Shown in pieces: positions 10,821-24,500 of a stretch of DNA of 64,000 nt. Position 1 is the stretch's first letter. Each line of letters starts with the position of its first letter. Both the position numbers and the translations under genes were made by a program. This DNA comes from Carya illinoinensis (taxonomy: Eukaryota > Streptophyta > Magnoliopsida > Fagales > Juglandaceae): NCBI RefSeq assembly GCF_018687715.1, contig NC_056765.1, forward strand, positions 16,567,001 to 16,631,000. Direction: 5' to 3'. The notes beneath the pieces are model-generated. The model was not told the DNA's origin and did no database searches. It saw only the letters and a list, made by a program, of their open reading frames with translations.

Positions 10821-12689
10821 CTAATCATCTCTCTGAGTCTCTCTATGAGACTCACTACCATCGGGTAACTCAGTGCTTTGATAGCTCATTAAGAGCTTCC
10901 CATACTCAGAAAAATCCTTCCTCAACTCTGCAATATCACCCATCATAGCATCTAGTATGCTCTTGTACATTTCTACATCACTCTTGTTCTGTTCATTCTC
11001 CTCCGACAGACAAATAAATGTCCTGCTCTTCTTCATTGAAGGAGAGGGGTCCGGAATCACCATGTGCCCCCTCCTTACTGCATACCCAGATCTATTTCCC
11101 AAGACTTCTTTGAACACAGTCTCAGCCGCTTCTTCAACATCCTCTTCAGACTCTTTTTCAGCTAACCTCTCCATCATTAGATTCTGAAAAATTCAGTACA
11201 TCACAAATCAGCTAAATGTTAAACACCTATGCAGCCCATATAATTATAAAAATTAAATTAAACACACTCTTACGTAATTGTGTTCAGTTGCTGCATTGAT
11301 GAATTTACCCTTCCGTGTTGACCAGTGTGTTTCCTTATAGAAGGTAACCATATTTGGTGCCGTCTCCCGCTGAAACACACAATTAATAGAGAAGTTTATC
11401 AATTTTTTACTCGTTAACTGATTATGTTATACCCCTTGCTTAATAACAAACATTCTCCTCTAATATCTGTATAAAGGATTTTCGCCCACTGATATGCTTG
11501 ACCTTCAATTTTTGCCTATTGAAACTGTTTATCCTAGATTTCTCCTGCATTTGTTTCCAATAAATTAATGCCCCTTTATAAATAGTGTGTTACTCGAATT
11601 TAAAGTTAGGCAAAGACCATTTTCCATCAACCTTATTTCTATTTGAGGTGCATAAGACCATGTACTGAAAAGCAATTTTAAGTAACCTTATGACCAATTC
11701 ATTCAAATCTGAAACTTAAACAAGAGGAAATATCTTGAATGTTGCATTTGCCCAGTATTCACATAGCTTTTCCCATACAGATTTCTCCACCTTGTCCGTC
11801 CCACCATGTAGGGCCTCTTGATGTGATGCATATTTTAGATAAACTTTATGTGGTACATAATGATAAGCATTATACTTATCTGCCAAATGCATTACAACCA
11901 TCGTGAGATGGTTGTCTCTTGTCCAGTTAAGAACAAAATCTGCCTGCAATATCAAAAAATACAAAGCCCTACATGAGTGAGTCATCAAACATAGTGTAAT
12001 TATGCCAACTGAATATATATACCAGCTTATGAACTTTGTTATCAATAGGTAAAGCCCTACCCTAACACGATCTATCAACTCTATCCTCTCGTCTTCGGGT
12101 ACATGACTCCAACTAGCATGCCCAATGTCAGCATGTACTTTAATTATCTTTGTTAGTTGGCCAGTGAATATGGATGCATTCTCACAAGATGGCCCTCGAT
12201 GACCATCTTGTGTAACCAGAGGTATCTTACCCACTTTCCTCTTTCTTTCAAATAGCATGCCCTTCACTAGCCCTCGACCTCTTTTCTTAGTAGGTGGATC
12301 TACATCAATATATCAATTGAGTGTAACTCAATCAAGGTATATAGATAGCATGAGCCAAGTGCATATTAGAGTACTTGTAGTTGTATATGAATTGACCAAG
12401 TAGTAATTTTGACCATAGAGACACAACCGGATAGTTTGATGTCATACCTGTATTAGTGATAACAACCTCTTCAACTTGTGCTCCACCCAATTTCTCTTGT
12501 GGGCCTGCACCTTCTACATCCTGAGTTGATGCATCTGGTTCCGGCTCATCCCGCAGCATGGTTCTCGGATCCAACCCCTCTGCTTCTCTAACTGGGCTGC
12601 ACCATGTCTGACTCGCCCCTCTCGAAACTTTATTGTTCTCACCATCCTCGGCTTTGCTGGTGGGTGGAAATACCTACTGCTTCTTTTGC
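10821..12689 (-). CDS. CACTA element second transposase gene (TNPA/Ptta En/Spm type), six readable exons
   Basis: Resembles plant transposases of the Ptta/En/Spm family (Pfam Transposase_24), the DNA-binding partner encoded with TNP2 in CACTA elements. Exons inferred by reading frame plus GT...AG sites: 12689-12448, 12299-12061, 11943-11722, 11544-11452, 11369-11274, 11183-10821. Family landmarks in order: WSHVPEDERIELIDRV, NWTRDNH, YLKYASHQEAL, WEKLCEYWANATFK, KLKVKHISGRKSF, VTFYKETHWS, then an acidic Glu-rich tail ending GSESHRETQRDD and a stop. Frames join in phase across all five introns. The exon 3 donor is uncertain (a GTTTAAG six codons past the usual FK junction). Exon 1 in this frame has an early TAG, so translation may start at the ATG at 12559 or splice into a later acceptor; an upstream exon is likely. 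It lies downstream of TNP2 on the same strand, the usual CACTA order. Confidence 0.75.
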
Positions 12690-12699
12690 CTGCAACCAA

Positions 12700-15600
12700 G
12701 AAAACATGTAACCGAAGACTAAAATGCTATTTAACGTACTAAAGATCATGTAAAATGATGAGGAAGCCTTTAATTTTACATGCTGGTGGCATTATAATTT
12801 ACTACCATATAGCATACTAAAGCTAGATAAATTCATCGACAGGATTTTGTAAGAATGTGCTCCTGTTTTTAACCCCATGATGTATTGCTTCCCCTATTTC
12901 TTGGTAAATAAGGACCACCAAGACCTATGCCCAAGCCTTAAAAAAGAATGAACACATCTAAGGGAGTTTGGTGGTAGACTTACCAAACTGACTTTACTTT
13001 AATTTAGGTGAATCCACCAACACTCTTTGAATGTTCATTTAACAATGCATACTAACTGTTGAGGTGGTAAAACAATTTAATTATACTTAAGAGTATTTAT
13101 CTATAACTAATATATATACCTTATTGATATAACCAATTGAGACTACATTTCTGTCAGTATTTTGAATTTTTAAGTTAGAAATGATCTGGAAAGTATAATC
13201 TATAACTAGAATATTACCCGCACTAGTATTGAAATACTGAGATTCTGACTCTTGGCAAGAAAGCCTTCACTTTTTTCATAACTGATGTATGTGTAAGTAT
13301 TCTAAATATTTAAGCTCTTAGTAATACACACTTCCCTTTGATGTACTAGCTAATAATCTAGTTTACCATTGTGGTATAATATTTTGTACCTATTATACCT
13401 TGCTCCCTCCATTCAGTAGGCAATTTTACTGGTACTTCATGTGATGGCAATTTTACTGGTTTTGAACATAGGCAATTTCATGAAACTCCTTCTAGAATTT
13501 AGCTCCACAATGAGAACAAAACTATTGTGCTACTTTGCAAGGTTCATAATGTAGATTAGCTTTCATTATGTTTCAATAGTAAGTTAAAAGAGTAGACATT
13601 CTTGTGTAGGAAATGTTTCATTCTTTATACTCTATGTTTGTTATCTCAGAAAATAATAATAGAATTTTTCTTTGGAAAATAAAAATGTAAGCTAATGAAT
13701 ATGGTTCTGTTTATTTCTAGGGTAACTATGCTAAATGGCTGAATGAACTTCACATTAATTAACTCTCTATGGTTTTCATTTTGATACAAAGCAGTTGCTT
13801 AAAGCAGTGCTACATGGAAATGAGTTAACTTTTATAAATGGTATCCTGAGCTACTGGATTTGGAGTTAGGGTATATTTTCATCCTAGTTGGCAATTTTGG
13901 ACATTTGTGTTGTAGGAGGCTCCAGCATTCCTCCAGGTTTTAACATAGTAATATAGCAAAGTTATTGCTATATTAGTATTAGATGTCTAATAGTATACAA
14001 ACAAACTAATTCTAGACTGAGGAACAATCATTGTGCACATAGATCATTAGCATCTATGTGCACAAAGAGCTTTATAACTAGCCAACACCTATGTTCTGTT
14101 TTGTCATAACCTAGGGATACATCTCCAACAACAGCCAATAAACAGCCAAGTAGGAAGGTCGTATTTGTTATGGGAATAAAAATTTGCCATCCGCTCAGTA
14201 ATGGTCCTAGCACATCTCTTCTTACCTGTACTTTTGATATAGAAACCTTAATACCTCTACTTCATCAAATATTTAGCCCCAACATTCTGCAATATCCCAG
14301 CCTAAGATTGAAAAATGACAAAGCTTTACAAGAGAAGATAAACCCAGGTATAAGACACTCCAAATAGAACTAAGTCAAGGCCTTCTTTACCAGCCTGTAG
14401 AAGGAGGATAAGAACAAATCTAAAACCCAATTTTTCAGACTACAATGTACTTTAAGCAGCCATTTATCACTATAGTATGTATGTGATATTTTCGAAAATG
14501 TTTTCCCCAAATATAAGGAGGTTACACATCTCCTCCAACATGTACTTTTGACCTCATCGGCTTAAAACTTCAACCTTTTGTTTTAGGTAATTTTAATTCC
14601 AACATTCTGCCATATCCAAGCCAACGATGGAAAAAATACAAAGCCTTATAAGAACAGGTTGTATTAGAACTGTGTAAAACAAGCGTAAAGGAAACAGATA
14701 GATCAAGGCCTTCTTAAAAAGCCTTTAGAAGGAGGAGAAGCACATAAACACTAGCCATAGACAATGTGTACCAAGTTGTAGCTCTGGGTTGGGCAGTAGA
14801 GGTGAAGATGAGAGATTTGCACACCTTTTTTTACCATGAGCAAAGGAAACCTGAGTTTGGAGCAGCTCTGTCGTGTTGAAGAATTAAAGCAGCTCCAGTG
14901 GAAAAGTTTTCGTGAAATCACAGTTCTTTCAACTGAAATTCGAATGTTTCTGTGCTGGACAAAGAACCGAGGTAGCTTGTAGGCGTTGTGTAGCTTGAAA
15001 GTTGACCAAAGTTCTGATCATCTCTACCAACTAGCCAGCTGTCAACTGGTTATCATTCCATCTACTCATTAGCCTTGCTGTGGACCCCACCAGAGGCACC
15101 ATTTCCCACCCTAAATTAGGCAACATAATTTCCTATCCTGCCCTTTTACAAACTTCTCCCACCTCCATCTTTGTTAATTTTGAACTTTTTTATTTTTCTC
15201 ATAGTTTATAGTTTTACTGCCTGTGTGTTAAATATAACAGACTCATAGTTTATTATTTCTCATTCTTTATAAATTTCTCATGCTTTAAATTGGCAAAAAC
15301 TTAATTCCAAGTTTATTTTCCTGCCTCTGTGTTAGTTAAATAAATTTCTCCAACTTTATAATTTCTCATGCTTTATAATTTCTCATGCTTTAAATTGAGG
15401 AATTATGGGAATTTCCAAGTTTATTTTACTGCCTTTGTGTTAGTTAATTTTTTTTCTCATGCTTTATAATTGCTCATGCTTTATAATTTATCATGCTTTC
15501 AATTGGCAAGGTAGCGTATTTCCAAGTTTATTTTACTGCCTTTGTTTTAGGTAAAAACATTTCTCATGCTTTCTTATTTCGCATACTTTATAATTTCTCA

Positions 15601-17890
15601 TACTTCAATTTGGCAATATAGCATATTTATAGATCCTATCATTTAAATGGTGGAATATTCCAATTATGTGAAATGCTTTGAATTAATTGGTGGGATATTC
15701 TTTTATTTTCTGTCCTCATTAAAGTAGGAAGGTCAAGAAGATGATAAACCATTAAACATGTAAAATCTACAGGCCGCATTATTTATTAATCATAACTTCT
15801 AATCCTTTCTTTTCTTGTACGACTTCCTCAATATCAGCCTATAAGATGGCTCGAACAAAGCTATATATTGTTTGGAACATTCCTAGTTGCATGCAGTTTC
15901 AGTACTTTCCTTCCTCTTAATTCTAATTTGCTTGCTAGACCAAGTATAGCAGGAATATTGTAAAAAAGGAAAACAATGACATATAAGTTTGATTTTCCTT
16001 TTTTTGTTATCTAACTTCATGATCTTATTGCTCAACGTGAAATGAGGAAAATGTTAGAAAGAAAAAGATTCTTTTCCCCACAACTCGACACGATCAAATC
16101 ATGTAAAACTTGATCCATATCCCATCATATGCTTTCATTTTCAATATCTTAGATATGAGTAGCAAAATCCCTATATAAAAGACTTATCCACCTAGGAGTT
16201 ACTTGACAGTTTTACTTTAACATATGGGTTGCCTTAATTCTTTAGCTTTTACCCTTAAAGCCTCATTTGGACAAAACTCGTGTCATTTATTTACCCTATT
16301 CATCCATAAATCATAATTGTTATGTGTTGCTTTTAACCTAAAGTGGTATGATTTGAAATTGTCTTCCGATAGCTCTTTGATAAAGTCATGCATTGTCCCC
16401 ATCATTCTTTGCAACCTATAAGAAACCACCAATGTGCATATATTTCAACTTTTTATAACCTCCTTTGCACCATGGCCCAATTTTTATAACCCCAATGCAT
16501 TTATCTCCCACTGGACAATACAGCTACATTGGTATGCATTTCTACCCTATGTTATCCAACCAGAGAACTGATCATCAACTTATATGTCATCCATATGCAG
16601 TTTGTGCATGCAACTCTAACCATACTTTTAATCAAATGGATGTACAAAGCTGAGCTAAAAATGTGCTTGTATTTTCCAGTTACACAAATCGACACTAACA
16701 TTTAGCTATTGTCTAAATCTTCCTAGCATCTGGGGAGCTGAGATATATCATTGCTATATGTATATTCAAAGAAGATCAATTTTTAACCCTCTATCCCTGA
16801 AATGAGGCAAAAGCAGTGATTATGCCAATTCCATAAATCTACCAAAATCTTGATATTAAGGCAAAATGGATTTCTAATTTTGTCGTTATTCCAGTTTTTT
16901 ATTTTTTATTTCTTTCAGGAAAGAAAATGAATAGGAAAAAACACCCATCCACCTGCTTCTCTAACACTTATGCTTGCTTGAAGTGAGACCTTGTTGCTTC
17001 CATCTGGTCGATGATGTTTGGTTATGATGAAGGATATTCCACAGCGAGATAGGTCCTACACATGGAAGTTAGCCAAAAAATTAAATCAAGATCGTTAAAA
17101 TTCTCTGATGTGTAGCAATTTCACTATCTCAATATTATTTCTAAAAGTTTAAAAGTGAGTAAAGGCTCTATCCCTACCATACTCGACCAGATTAACCTTG
17201 ATGTATCTTTCCTCCTTTTTTGTTGGACTAACTGCACTTTCCACTATATCTTAGCAGAAAAAACTGAACAAGTTTAATTGAAGAAAGATAACAATACATT
17301 TCTCTAATAAAAATCTAGAAAATAACCATGAGGTATGCAGCCTACAAAAGGAATGCATTTAAATGGATACATACCACACGAGCAATCAACATGGGAAATA
17401 AACAACACAAGCTTTCCAGATACAAAATTACACATTAAGGTCAATTTTTTAGATGGACCTTAATTACATAAAATATATAAGCAACAGTCTACCCAGAAAC
17501 CCCCTATGTTGGTAGTTCAAAGGAGATTCAACATCGTATCACTGCAACAAACTCCTTCCATCGACATTCGATGTTGTTGGACCAACCACAACGTTAGCTT
17601 TAAAGTGTAAGCACATAATCTGCACACAATTTTAAATTCCACTATGAGTAACTCTATACATCTCCATTTCTAATCAAATAAATATCTTCACCTTATTAAG
17701 TATAAATTGCCAAGCAATATTATCCCTACGTGTCCACATACACGTAGTCAGCGAATAGATTAGGTTAACTATACAGTAAGTTGTTGATTTCAACAACTTA
17801 ATATTATTATGTATTGTGAAATGTAACCCATATAGTTTGTTAGGATTGGGAAAACAGATTGACATGTAAATTAGAATGACATGCATCTTT
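12700..17890. other. Non-coding region between the two CACTA transposase genes
   Basis: About 5.2 kb without coding signal. Holds a duplicated block (about 14275-14415 and 14590-14735, both with ccaacattctgc and aaggccttctt) and a tandem repeat of about 108-bp units (15200-15635). In En/Spm elements the TNPA transcript has a large first intron in this kind of position, so some of this may be intronic. That is inference from layout. Confidence 0.45.
15200..15635. repeat. Degenerate tandem repeat, about 108-bp period, four units
   Basis: Units begin near 15200, 15309, 15416 and 15524, each with ttattttactgcctttgtg followed by repeated ttctcatgctttataat and an attggcaa motif. Units differ by small substitutions and indels. 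No coding potential. Confidence 0.75.
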
Positions 17891-20800
17891 TCATTTCAAC
17901 TTTAAGGTTACAAACTCACTACAATCTGAATTACCATCATCATCATCTGTCTCCCTAGTCAGATGATGGTTGGACTCATTATCGGAGTTATCATTGGCAC
18001 TTATGTCCTCCATTCTTGCTTCATCATCAACTGGTTGGGATGAGCCACGACACGATATGTTAGTTGGATCAACGGGCAAATGCTCTTCATCGACTCGGTT
18101 GAGTGGATCAGGCATGGATTCATCAACATCAAGACTAGGGGGATAGTTGTTCAAATTCCTGTCCTCATCAGCTTTGAAGTCATCCCCTAATGACTCATCA
18201 TCATCAAGCGACTCCTCAACTTGGGTCATTTCGCGAATGTTATAAACATTCCTACTTGTAACCTTTTGGACGACCTGCCAACTTCCTCCCAAAATCGGAT
18301 AAGACAAATAAAATACTTGAGTTGCTTGGAACGCAAGGGAGAAAGGCTCATCTTTATACCATTGCCTATCCGTATTCACTAAGGTTAAGTGGTCCCTCAC
18401 ACGTATCCCCATTCTCGGGTCGCCAACGTCATACCAAGTGCATTGAAATAGATAAACCTTACGCCAACCCATGTAGCGTATTTCTATAATATCATGCAAC
18501 ACACCGTAGAAGTCAACTGGGGATCCCTGATGCTCGCCATGAACCACAACCCCATAGTTTTGAGTGCGGCGATGCCTTTCACGCTCTTTCATATGAAATC
18601 GAACACCATTCATTATGCATCCGGCATAAGATGCGACCAACGGTTCTAGACCACATGCTAATGCATATATCTCATCAGAAGCCTCAGTTGGACACACTGC
18701 ATGTTGCTCTCGAATCTACCATTGAAATGGACAAAAAAATATTAAACAGTTTTTTTTTAATCAATAGTATTACAAAATGTAGCTATATGTGGTTCTCCAG
18801 GTTTAAAATCTTACACGTGCTCTAAACCATAATGGAAACTGACTCTGGTGCCTACAGTCGATGTTATTAGGGTCCTCTTCTTTCATCTTGTTATAGTGCT
18901 CCCTGTGAATACAATTGAATTGTTACAAGGAGAGTAGTAACATTATATATCAATTACTAAAGTATCCAAATCAAGATTGATGTACTTAATGTATTGCTCA
19001 ACCTCCATGCAATTATTAAGTATATACCACCGGGCCTTGACCATTAGTGTGTCGGCTAATTTGTGTGAGTACGCTATCCCTAATGGCCTAACCTTTTGTG
19101 AGAAAATGGATAAACTTGCTTCAATTCCTAACTCAGCCAACCCAATGGGTACATCACTATTGCATTCCTCTCGATTATATTTAGTTTCTATATCATGAGG
19201 GTACATAGAGCAAAATGTAAGTCACTCAAGATGCACATATGCCTCAGCAATTAAGCCTTCAGGACGAGCTCTGTTTCGAACGTACCACTTGAACTTTCCT
19301 AGATACCTCTCAAAAGGATACATCCATCTGTATTGCACGGATCCTGCTAGTAGAGCCTCATCTGGCAAGTGAATACAAAGGTGTACCATGATATCAAAAA
19401 AAGCTAGAGGAAAAATCATTTCTAGTTTGCAGAGAATGATGGGAATATTAGCTTGAAGACGATGCAACACTGATAAGTTCAAAGTTCGGGAACATAATTC
19501 TTTGAAGAATGCACTCAACTCTATTAAGGCTTGACGCACATCGGCCTGTAAGAACCCACCAATAACAACCGGCAACAGTGCTTTATAAAGACATGACAGT
19601 CATGGCTCTTCATTCCACTGATCTTTCCCTTACTAGCATTGACACACCGGGCAATATTCGATGCAAACCCATCAAGGAATTTAACTTTTAACAACCATGC
19701 ACAAAAAGCCCTTCGCTCATTTAAATTTAATATGTAGCAACCAAGACCCATACTTATAGACTTGCCATCATGTTGTAAATGCAATTCTTTCCTTATTCCA
19801 AGATTTGCCCCTACACGCATTGGCAAAGTCCTTAGTTTTCCCTTCAATATTCAACAATGTTCCCAACATATTATCGCATATGTTTTTCTCAATATGCATG
19901 ACGTCCAGGTTATGTCTCAAACCCAAGGATAACTAGTAGGGAAGCTCAAAAAAGATAGATTTTTTTGTCCAATTTAGATGATTCGGCGTTCATTTCCTCT
20001 TCGAAGAAGATTTACCAAACTGAACATGTGACACCTGACTTAATTGTTCTACCAATTCCTCTCCCTCAACTCTTGATGGTTGGAGTTGGTGCTCTTCAAA
20101 CCCATTAAAAGTTTTTTTTTTTTTTTTTGTGTCTCCAAATGTGATCTGGGGCCAACCATCGACTATGACCCATATAGCAATAGTTGCGGCCATATACCAA
20201 TCATTGTGAATTTGTGTCAGATGTACAATAGGAGCATGCCAACTTGCCCTTGGTGCTCTACCCGGAAAGATTGGCATATGCAGAGAAGTCATTGATAGTC
20301 CAAAGTAGCGCTGCATGCAACTTAAAGTCTTGCCCACTGTACGCATCATAGGTATGAATACCCTCTTCCCATAACTCCTTCAACTCATCAAGGAGAGGAC
20401 GCAAGAACATGTTAATATCATTACCTGGTGACTTAGGGCCATGGCTTAGCAACGATAACATAGTGTATGGATCTTTCATGCATGCCCAAGGGGGCAAGTT
20501 GTAAGGCATAAGCGGCCGGCCAAATGCTGTACAGCCTACTCATGTTATTGAATGGGTTAAACCCATCACTTGCCAAACCAAGTCTAACATTTTGAGGATC
20601 TTTGGAAAACCTCTCATGTTTGTTATCAAAGTCCTTCCAAACCCTAGAATCTGACGGATGTCGCATGCATGTCGAATTGTAAACACGTCCTTCTACTTGC
20701 CATCTCATGGCTTGCGCTGTCTTCTTTGACATATATAGCCTCTGCAAGTGCGGCTTTAGGGGAAAATATTGGAGAACTTTTTTTGGTAACCTTCGTTGCT

Positions 20801-21565
20801 AACTAGTGCTTTGTTCCCACCTAGACGCTTTACATTTAGGGCATTCATCATACGATGCATTTTCCTTCCAAAACAACACACAATCATTTGGGCACACATG
20901 TATCTTTTCGTAACTAAACCCCAATCCACGCTCCAAGCAACGGGCATTGTTATATGAGTCAGGGAATAAGGCATCCGGAAATGCCTCTTGCAAAAGCTTT
21001 ATGACCATATCGAAGGACTTCACGGTCCAACCACCTATGCCCTTGATGTGAAGTAGCTTGACGATGAATGATAGCTTTGAGAACTTTGTACATGAAGGAT
21101 AAAGTGGACGTCGTGCATCAGCTACCAACTCCTCGAAATTAAAGTTAGTTGGACCATCAAAGGTGGAGGGTTGATTATCTACATCTATGTATCCCTCATT
21201 TTTGGAATGATTTTCCATATATGACGCATGACGAATGTCATCTAACATCTCGTCAAGATCATCAATATAATCACTGTTAGCCAATGTATCAGATTCTTCA
21301 TCGTCAGAAATTGCAGCAGAAAGGAAAGGGTCATCTTCTCCATGGAATATCCATTCCGTATAAGTTGGATCAATCCCTCTGAGGAACAAATGATCTTTGA
21401 CTATACGAATAGAGTGGAAAGCTCTATTCCGACATCTTCTACATGGACACCTAATCTGATAAGTGCTAGGAGTGTGGCACTAACCATAGAGAGGAATTGT
21501 CTAACCCCTTCAGCATACTCACTGGAATGCAATCTATATTCAATATGCATCCAAGCCTTATCCAT
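17891..21565 (-). pseudogene. CACTA (En/Spm) TNP2-type transposase, broken
   Basis: Encodes the catalytic transposase of a CACTA transposon. Reading from the ATG at 21565 (MDKAWMHIEYRLH): the transposase-associated domain with CPCRRCRN zinc-binding motif and YTEWIFHGE; the TNP2 core (KIHVCPNDCVLFW, LYMSKKTAQAMRW, GFNPFNNMS, PGNDINMFLRPL); the DUF4218-like region (HLPDEALLAGSVQYRWMYPF); and the DUF4216 region (YGVVVHGEHQG, VYLFQCTWYDVGDP) with an Asp/Glu-rich tail ending at 17891. Two introns with GT...AG ends still splice in frame: 18985-18903 and 18814-18716. The N-terminal half is damaged: frameshifts near 21475, 20815, 20780 and 20490, and premature stops including TAG at the GSTKGKL-type motif (about 20256) and a TGA just downstream (about 20208). 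It cannot make active transposase as it stands. Confidence 0.9.
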
Positions 21566-24500
21566 CTTATGAAACTGACCAGGTAGTAGAAAAGAGTATG
21601 TTAGGATATATCGTGAAATGGTTGTGCATTGAATAGGTTACTGGTACTTTTAATAGTAGGACCAGCATACTTGGAGACAACACTAAAGACTCCCAAATGT
21701 TGGAACTAAATAAATAGCCAACATTAATTAGGCCAAATCTGCCTATAGTTTGCTGTATTAAGGTCAAAGAGCAAAGAACTGAATAAATACACAATAGGCT
21801 AGTTGTGCAATGTAGTTAATTTATGGGAACATGCAAATGTCTCAATAGTGAAGATAAGAAGGTGTTTAATTTGCATAGTATTTTGTGGGTAGATTCAAAT
21901 CTGAAGAGCTATGTTATCTGGAGAGTTTTAGACTTGGAGCCATTCTTAGTGTGTTATAGTTTATAAACTATAACACACTAAGAAAAATAATCTTCATAAG
22001 TTCTATGTACAATTTTTCATAAGCAGACAAATAACCTTTAAGGTACGTCAATCAGAATTGGATTTGGAGGGCAGACTAGTTCGAAATAGGCATGTTTGTT
22101 GCCAAATGTGGCACTACTTTAATTATAGGACAACAAAAAGACAAACAAAAGTTGTGTACATGATGACCACACATGGGAGGATTGATAGTTGAAATTGTGA
22201 TAAAGAACTATGGAAATCATATTTTAAATTGATCAATGTTGAAACACACAAGTGGATGGCAAAAGGGACTGTAAATAAATTGAACCAAAATGATTTACAG
22301 TGAAGTGTCCTAATTGTTATATATCTCCTGTAATGATCACATGATGTACTGGTTGGAATATATATATGTATCATTGTTGTTTATATAAGTTGCATCAATA
22401 TATATATATATATATATGCCAAGGACAAAAAGAGATTTTTTGTCCAATAAGTACATAGAGCAAAATTCCTTCCAACTTTGCACTACACATAAGGAATGTT
22501 GAAAGAGTCCTAGAACAAACGACCCAATTAGAAACTGCCTACTAAATCCAAGTTTAGATTGGATTTGATTTCAATCCTCGTCTTTGTAGCCATGTATATA
22601 CTACAATTGGACTGAAAGATTTTGAGTGAATATATCAATGATTTCCATGCAATGTATGAATGTTGTGGATTTACCTATTTTATGGAGGGCTATGAAAGTA
22701 GTGGTACAATTGGATGCCAAGAATGTGTTGTTTTAGAGGAATTGGATGCTAACATTATTGTCAAATTAGAGGAATTTAAGATGATTGGCTTGTATTTAGG
22801 TGGTTTAAGATTATTGTGGTAAATGTTTAGGCAAAGTTTTTATTCTAACAGATTTATAGATCTATTATACTGGGCTTTATATACCTATATTTTAACCTTG
22901 AAAAAATGGAAGTTGGCGAGAGAATGGAAAGGAGGTTGAGGAAGTTGTTTTTTGAATTTTACCTCTTTGTTGGTTTTCATATTAAAATTGGATTAATATG
23001 AAATAGGACATAATTATATGACATTGTATATGGGGAGATATTGCACATAGCAAAAGATATGCGGATTACTATTAGTTGGGGAAAATATTTTGGAATGAAC
23101 ATCTAATAATAAAAAGTATAATATTTAAATGATATGGAGATATTATAGATAAGATGATACAAGGGTGTTATGTAAAAGTTACATATGTAAAAAAGAATCA
23201 GTGAGTTTTGCTAATGTATTTTGGAGGAAGGGAAATGAGAAACCATTGCGAGTGCTCTAAGTGCATATACTCCAGGGAATGAACACAGTCTATCTCTTCA
23301 GACTGAGACTGAAGAGATGCTTGAGTGATTGGGCATACCTGCCAACATTCAGGTCATGTTCAAAGTATAATGACACCTAGGTATTGAAATTTAAACACAC
23401 AAATCTCCTTACATTACATGACAAGAAAAACCAGCTTGAAGTCAAGGCAAGGAGAAAATTTCATGATATAGTCTATGACACACAGCCTCAATCATAACTT
23501 AGCAAGGAATTAAACTTTTAATTAGGTAAGGTGGGGATCATAGACATAAATGGTATTGTTATTATTAGCTGTTGAGGTTTCCAAATAAGTAATAGGGGAT
23601 AAATCAATGATAGGACACAATTAGCTTCATGAAAAAAACAAATAATAAAAATCCCATAAGCTCAATTGATGAAATCAGACACCGGAAGTGGAAGGATGTC
23701 AGCAAATAAAACTATGTTATTACTAGTACTGCTGCAGTTGAATGATCAAGTATGTACTCCTAGTGTGTTTACTTATTCCTAATGATACTAGACCTAATTA
23801 ATTCTGGACATACTAGTGTTGAATATATAAATGGGGCTTGCCTAGAGTATAGTATCACAAGCCGGTTCTTCATCCACAAAAAAAAAAAAAAAAAAAAAAA
23901 TGGTATACAAAGAAGCAAAGTAGAATTGTGATCATCACTTTAAAAGATGATGAATTGCAATCAATAGTATTGGTAAGCTCTAATATTATAGGAGGAAGAA
24001 GGTTGTAATATGCAAGTCTAGTTCAAAGATATTTGGGTGTTGATCTTTGAATCTATTTTTGTGGCAGTCGAGACTGCTCAAGATATTGGTGTATATATAT
24101 ACACATATCTTGTTTTTATATATAAGTAAAGGGTAGAAGTAGCTATGAGAAATCATTTGTTAATGATGTATCAGAGTGGGTAAAATACTTTACAATTGCA
24201 GATGTAGTAGTTCTATATATAATCCTTTACAATAGAAATTGTTGATAGCTAAGGCTTTAAAGTAGTAATTTTATAATAAACTGTTAACTTAAACAGATAT
24301 TTGATATATTAAATGAATTTTTTGACGAAGCCAGGCTGCATGCATGAATGATGTTCAAAGAAAGGATTTCAAGTAAACCTAACAAAATTTTATATAAATT
24401 TAAATCAAAGTATCTACATATCAAAGCTCCAGTACATATCAAAGCTCCAGTGCATGAGGGAAAGCATCAAAGCAAAATATATCAATAGTTATGCTCAATC

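Noticed and set aside
17674..17886. Separate small gene downstream of TNP2
   Set aside because: AT-rich ORF with no features; more likely 3' untranslated sequence.
22622..22822. 66-residue plus-strand ORF with several Cys
   Set aside because: No recognisable family, no supporting signals, and length expected by chance in this sequence.
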